Assembly: GCA_009786275.1 (NCBI GenBank)
Contig: WQTL01000414.1
Coordinates: forward strand, 1 to 7,540
DNA from: Bacillota bacterium
GTDB lineage: Bacteria; Bacillota; Clostridia; Oscillospirales; Acutalibacteraceae
Direction of reading: 5' to 3'
DNA length: 7,540 bases
Positions 6,022 through 7,540 of this stretch are shown here, piece after piece (the first letter of the stretch is position 1; each line of letters begins with the position of its first letter). The notes below the pieces were generated by a model, which made no database searches, was not told where the DNA came from, and saw only the letters and a program-made list of their open reading frames with translations. Made by a program: the position numbers and the translations under genes.

Positions 6022-6086
6022 ATTATAAGGATGGAAGGTTATGGGCGATTGAAGTCTGTCTGAACTCTATCTGAATTTTATTCTGA
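6022..6086 (-). promoter_or_regulatory. Operator/promoter B of the Cys-rich peptide unit: 11-bp direct repeats plus -10
   Basis: Read on the plus strand, hexamers begin at 6048 (attgaa), 6059 (tctgaa) and 6070 (tctgaa), 11 bp apart, with a further shifted copy (ttctga) at 6081. Exactly twenty bases separate the block from a perfect TATAAT (6027-6022 on the minus strand). A CATAAC motif within that spacer is shared with promoter A at the same place. There is no -35 hexamer, as expected for a regulator-dependent promoter. Predicted start of transcription is about 6017-6015, which leaves a leader of roughly 236 bases before the Cys-rich gene. It lies directly after the tandem terminators of the acyltransferase gene. 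Confidence 0.75.
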
Positions 6087-6087
6087 C

Positions 6088-6127
6088 AAAGCAACCACCG
6101 CTAAGTTTCCGTGATGCTCAACGGTGG
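6088..6127 (-). terminator. Second hairpin after the acyltransferase gene
   Basis: On the minus strand, CCACCGTTGAG can pair with CTTAGCGGTGG (11 pairs, two G-U) around an 11-base loop, followed by TTGCTTTG. The T-run is poor, so it may be a back-up terminator or only a stem. It stands directly next to operator B. Confidence 0.45.
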
Positions 6128-6130
6128 AAT

Positions 6131-6168
6131 GGAAAACCCGCGCCTTCAACTCGACTGAAGGCACGGGT
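6131..6168 (-). terminator. Rho-independent terminator of the ACP-acyltransferase unit
   Basis: On the minus strand, ACCCGTGCCTTCA pairs with TGAAGGCGCGGGT (13 pairs, one G-U) around a seven-base loop and runs into TTTTCC. It lies 30 bases after the acyltransferase stop. The opposite strand has no T-run after the stem, so it acts for the minus strand. Confidence 0.85.
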
Positions 6169-6197
6169 AAAACGAACTGCTGTTGTCTATGGGGGCT

Positions 6198-7418
6198 TCA
6201 AGCGATAACTGCGGCCTTCTTCGTAGAGAACATCTCCGACACCACCGCGAACTGCGTCACCTGTGCCGCTGTCGCTGGCTGTGCGCATAGAACGGTTTCG
6301 CTGTCGGGCACGATGATATAAACCTTGTCCAGGAAGTGAATCGCGGGGTATTCCTCGCAACTGTAGTGGCGCTCGAAGGGTTCGCCGTGCCTGTCGCCGA
6401 TCAAGTGGAAGCCCTGCGCGTCATAGGTTGCCTGCACAGTGCCGATGGGTGTCATTCGCTCGGATTTTTTGACGTGTTCGCAGAGCTTCATTTCCGCTTG
6501 GATCATAAAACGCGGGTTTCGGTCAGCGCGGGCGCGTTCTTCGTCCCGGATCATGCGGCCCCATTCCGAGATAGTCGCGGGTGGGGCTGCGCCAATCGCG
6601 CCCTCAAACAGAAATCGGGCGTCCATCGTTGCGGTAAATCCGCATTTCGCGCATTTGATGATGTTCTTCCCCTGCGTTTGCATCGTAAAGTCCGACTTGC
6701 ATTCGGGGCACATATACAGCAAGTCCTCCAGCCCCGCGATCAGGTTCTTGCTCCTATACGCCCCCTGGTTCGGAGAATCGAAGTCATCATGGCAGAAAGC
6801 GCTGTCGAAGCGCGCCTGGGCTTCTTCCTCCGGCAGGTTTTGCAGTTCCTCCGGGGTGAACAGCACACTGGTGTGTACATCCACCCGGCCCTTCTTTTTG
6901 ATGTCGGGGTTGTAGCGCGGGCCGGTGCGGTAGCTGCCGTCCAGGTGTACCATGATCACGGGGACGTTCAGCTTTTTCAGCAGCTCGTAACCGCCTCGGA
7001 AGGGTTTGAAGTCCTCGCCGAACAGCGAAATCCTGCCCGAGGGGTAAATCAGGATGCTGCCGCCGCGCTTAATCGTTCGCAGGATTTCCCTGACAGCGGA
7101 GGGATCTGACGCGAACTGGCTCTTGCCGATGGCTCCCGTTTTGCGCATGAGGATGCCCGTCAGGGGCCTGAAGAACTGGTATCTCGTCGCCACGATGCGT
7201 ATCTTGTGCGGGAGCAGCGCTTTGTAGGCATAGGCGAAATCCCACTGGCCCTGGTGGTTGCCCACGGCAATGAACGGCGGCTTGATATGCTTCGTGGCCT
7301 CGTTGAACACGCGCACGTCATGGCCCAGCGTGACAACCCACAGCGCCAGGCGGCTCACGCCGTAGTACCAGAACCACGCATGATCTTTCTTCTTCTTATA
7401 GCGCGTCAACGTATTCAT
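6198..7418 (-). CDS. PlsC-like acyltransferase with C-terminal zinc ribbon
   Basis: This 406-residue product belongs to the lysophospholipid/1-acylglycerol-phosphate acyltransferase superfamily, which moves fatty acyl groups from acyl-ACP or acyl-CoA to a hydroxyl acceptor at the membrane. The catalytic HX4D motif is intact (NHQGQWD, His55 and Asp60). The block III equivalent reads YPSGRIS (125-131), with Ser in place of the usual Glu of the EGTRS-type motif. After the roughly 230-residue catalytic part comes a zinc ribbon, CPEC (237-240) and CAKC (256-259), followed by about 145 residues of unrecognised sequence. I chose ATG 7418 because GGGAG stands six bases upstream; the longer frame from TTG 7469 would run inside the ACP gene. 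The start overlaps the ACP stop by about 22 bases, so translation is likely coupled, and the ACP is the probable acyl donor. The acceptor is unknown. Confidence 0.9.
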   Translation of the reverse strand: MNTLTRYKKKKDHAWFWYYGVSRLALWVVTLGHDVRVFNEATKHIKPPFIAVGNHQGQWDFAYAYKALLPHKIRIVATRYQFFRPLTGILMRKTGAIGKSQFASDPSAVREILRTIKRGGSILIYPSGRISLFGEDFKPFRGGYELLKKLNVPVIMVHLDGSYRTGPRYNPDIKKKGRVDVHTSVLFTPEELQNLPEEEAQARFDSAFCHDDFDSPNQGAYRSKNLIAGLEDLLYMCPECKSDFTMQTQGKNIIKCAKCGFTATMDARFLFEGAIGAAPPATISEWGRMIRDEERARADRNPRFMIQAEMKLCEHVKKSERMTPIGTVQATYDAQGFHLIGDRHGEPFERHYSCEEYPAIHFLDKVYIIVPDSETVLCAQPATAAQVTQFAVVSEMFSTKKAAVIA

Positions 7419-7540
7419 AAATATCTCCCACCGTTTTGATATGCACAAGGTCTTTGTCATAAATCTCAATGTCCAACTCGTCCTCGATGGCGCACACCAG
7501 CTCCGCGATTTCCAGCGAACTCAGGCCGAAATCCGTCAGC
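7396..7540 (-). CDS. Acyl carrier protein, C-terminal part (5' end outside the window)
   Basis: The last 47 residues are visible. They begin LTDFGLSSLEIAELV and continue with an acidic helix (AIEDELDIEIYDKDL) and the typical end KTVGDIYEYVDAL. This is the classic ACP fold from helix II onward. The phosphopantetheine Ser is kept, but the common D-S-L reads S-S-L, so the residue before the attachment Ser is Ser instead of Asp. That suggests a specialised carrier instead of the housekeeping fatty-acid ACP. Its stop (TAA, 7398-7396) lies inside the acyltransferase gene. An acyl-AMP ligase upstream would be typical for such a cluster, but it is not in the window. Confidence 0.88.
   Translation of the reverse strand, partial: LTDFGLSSLEIAELVCAIEDELDIEIYDKDLVHIKTVGDIYEYVDAL

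Noticed and set aside
6336..7109. 257-residue plus-strand open frame
   Set aside because: It lies antisense to the well-supported acyltransferase with its HX4D and zinc-ribbon motifs; it is a GC-driven shadow frame.
7419..7469. Longer acyltransferase start at TTG 7469
   Set aside because: It would place 17 extra codons over the conserved ACP end; ATG 7418 has GGGAG at proper distance.
1..7540. Mobile elements, CRISPR array, tRNA or rRNA genes
   Set aside because: I saw no transposase or integrase frame, no regular repeat-spacer array, no terminal inverted repeats and no tRNA-like cloverleaf sequence by eye.

Overview
The window looks like chromosomal DNA of a clostridial Bacillota, probably an Oscillospirales-type gut or anaerobe lineage. 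This is an inference from strong GGAGG-type ribosome binding sites, moderate to high GC, the typical lipoprotein signal, MacA/MacB-type export genes of Gram-positive style, and an ACP plus PlsC-like acyltransferase pair. Every gene I accept is on the minus strand, so the biological reading order runs from position 7540 down to 1.

Reading order: (1) 7540-6198 holds the 3' end of an acyl carrier protein gene overlapping a PlsC-like acyltransferase with a C-terminal zinc ribbon. It is closed by two tandem hairpins (6168-6131 and 6127-6088). (2) 6086-5131 is a small-gene unit. It has an operator of 11-bp direct repeats and a -10 box (6086-6022), a roughly 235-nt stretch with a disrupted single-membrane-span reading frame, a 130-residue secreted protein with 16 cysteines followed by a tryptophan-rich tail, a 39-residue Trp/Leu-rich acidic peptide with its own ribosome binding site, and a strong intrinsic terminator (5166-5131). 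(3) 5104-1 is a transport unit. It has a second operator/promoter with the same geometry as the first, a MacA/HlyD-type adaptor with a very long coiled coil, a MacB-type ATPase, a MacB/FtsX-type permease, a 48-codon small ORF, and a lipoprotein that runs off the left edge.

The main result is that the promoter regions of units 2 and 3 match over 54 bases: three hexamers at an 11-bp period, then exactly 20 bases to a -10 box, with no recognisable -35. This is the layout expected for activation by an OmpR/PhoB-family response regulator. It implies that the Cys/Trp-rich small secreted products and the MacAB-like exporter with its lipoprotein form one regulon. A working hypothesis is an envelope-stress, peptide-export or self-protection module, comparable in organisation to Bacillus YknWXYZ, paired with unusual small proteins. 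No regulator gene, sensor kinase, mobile element, tRNA, rRNA or CRISPR array is visible in the window.
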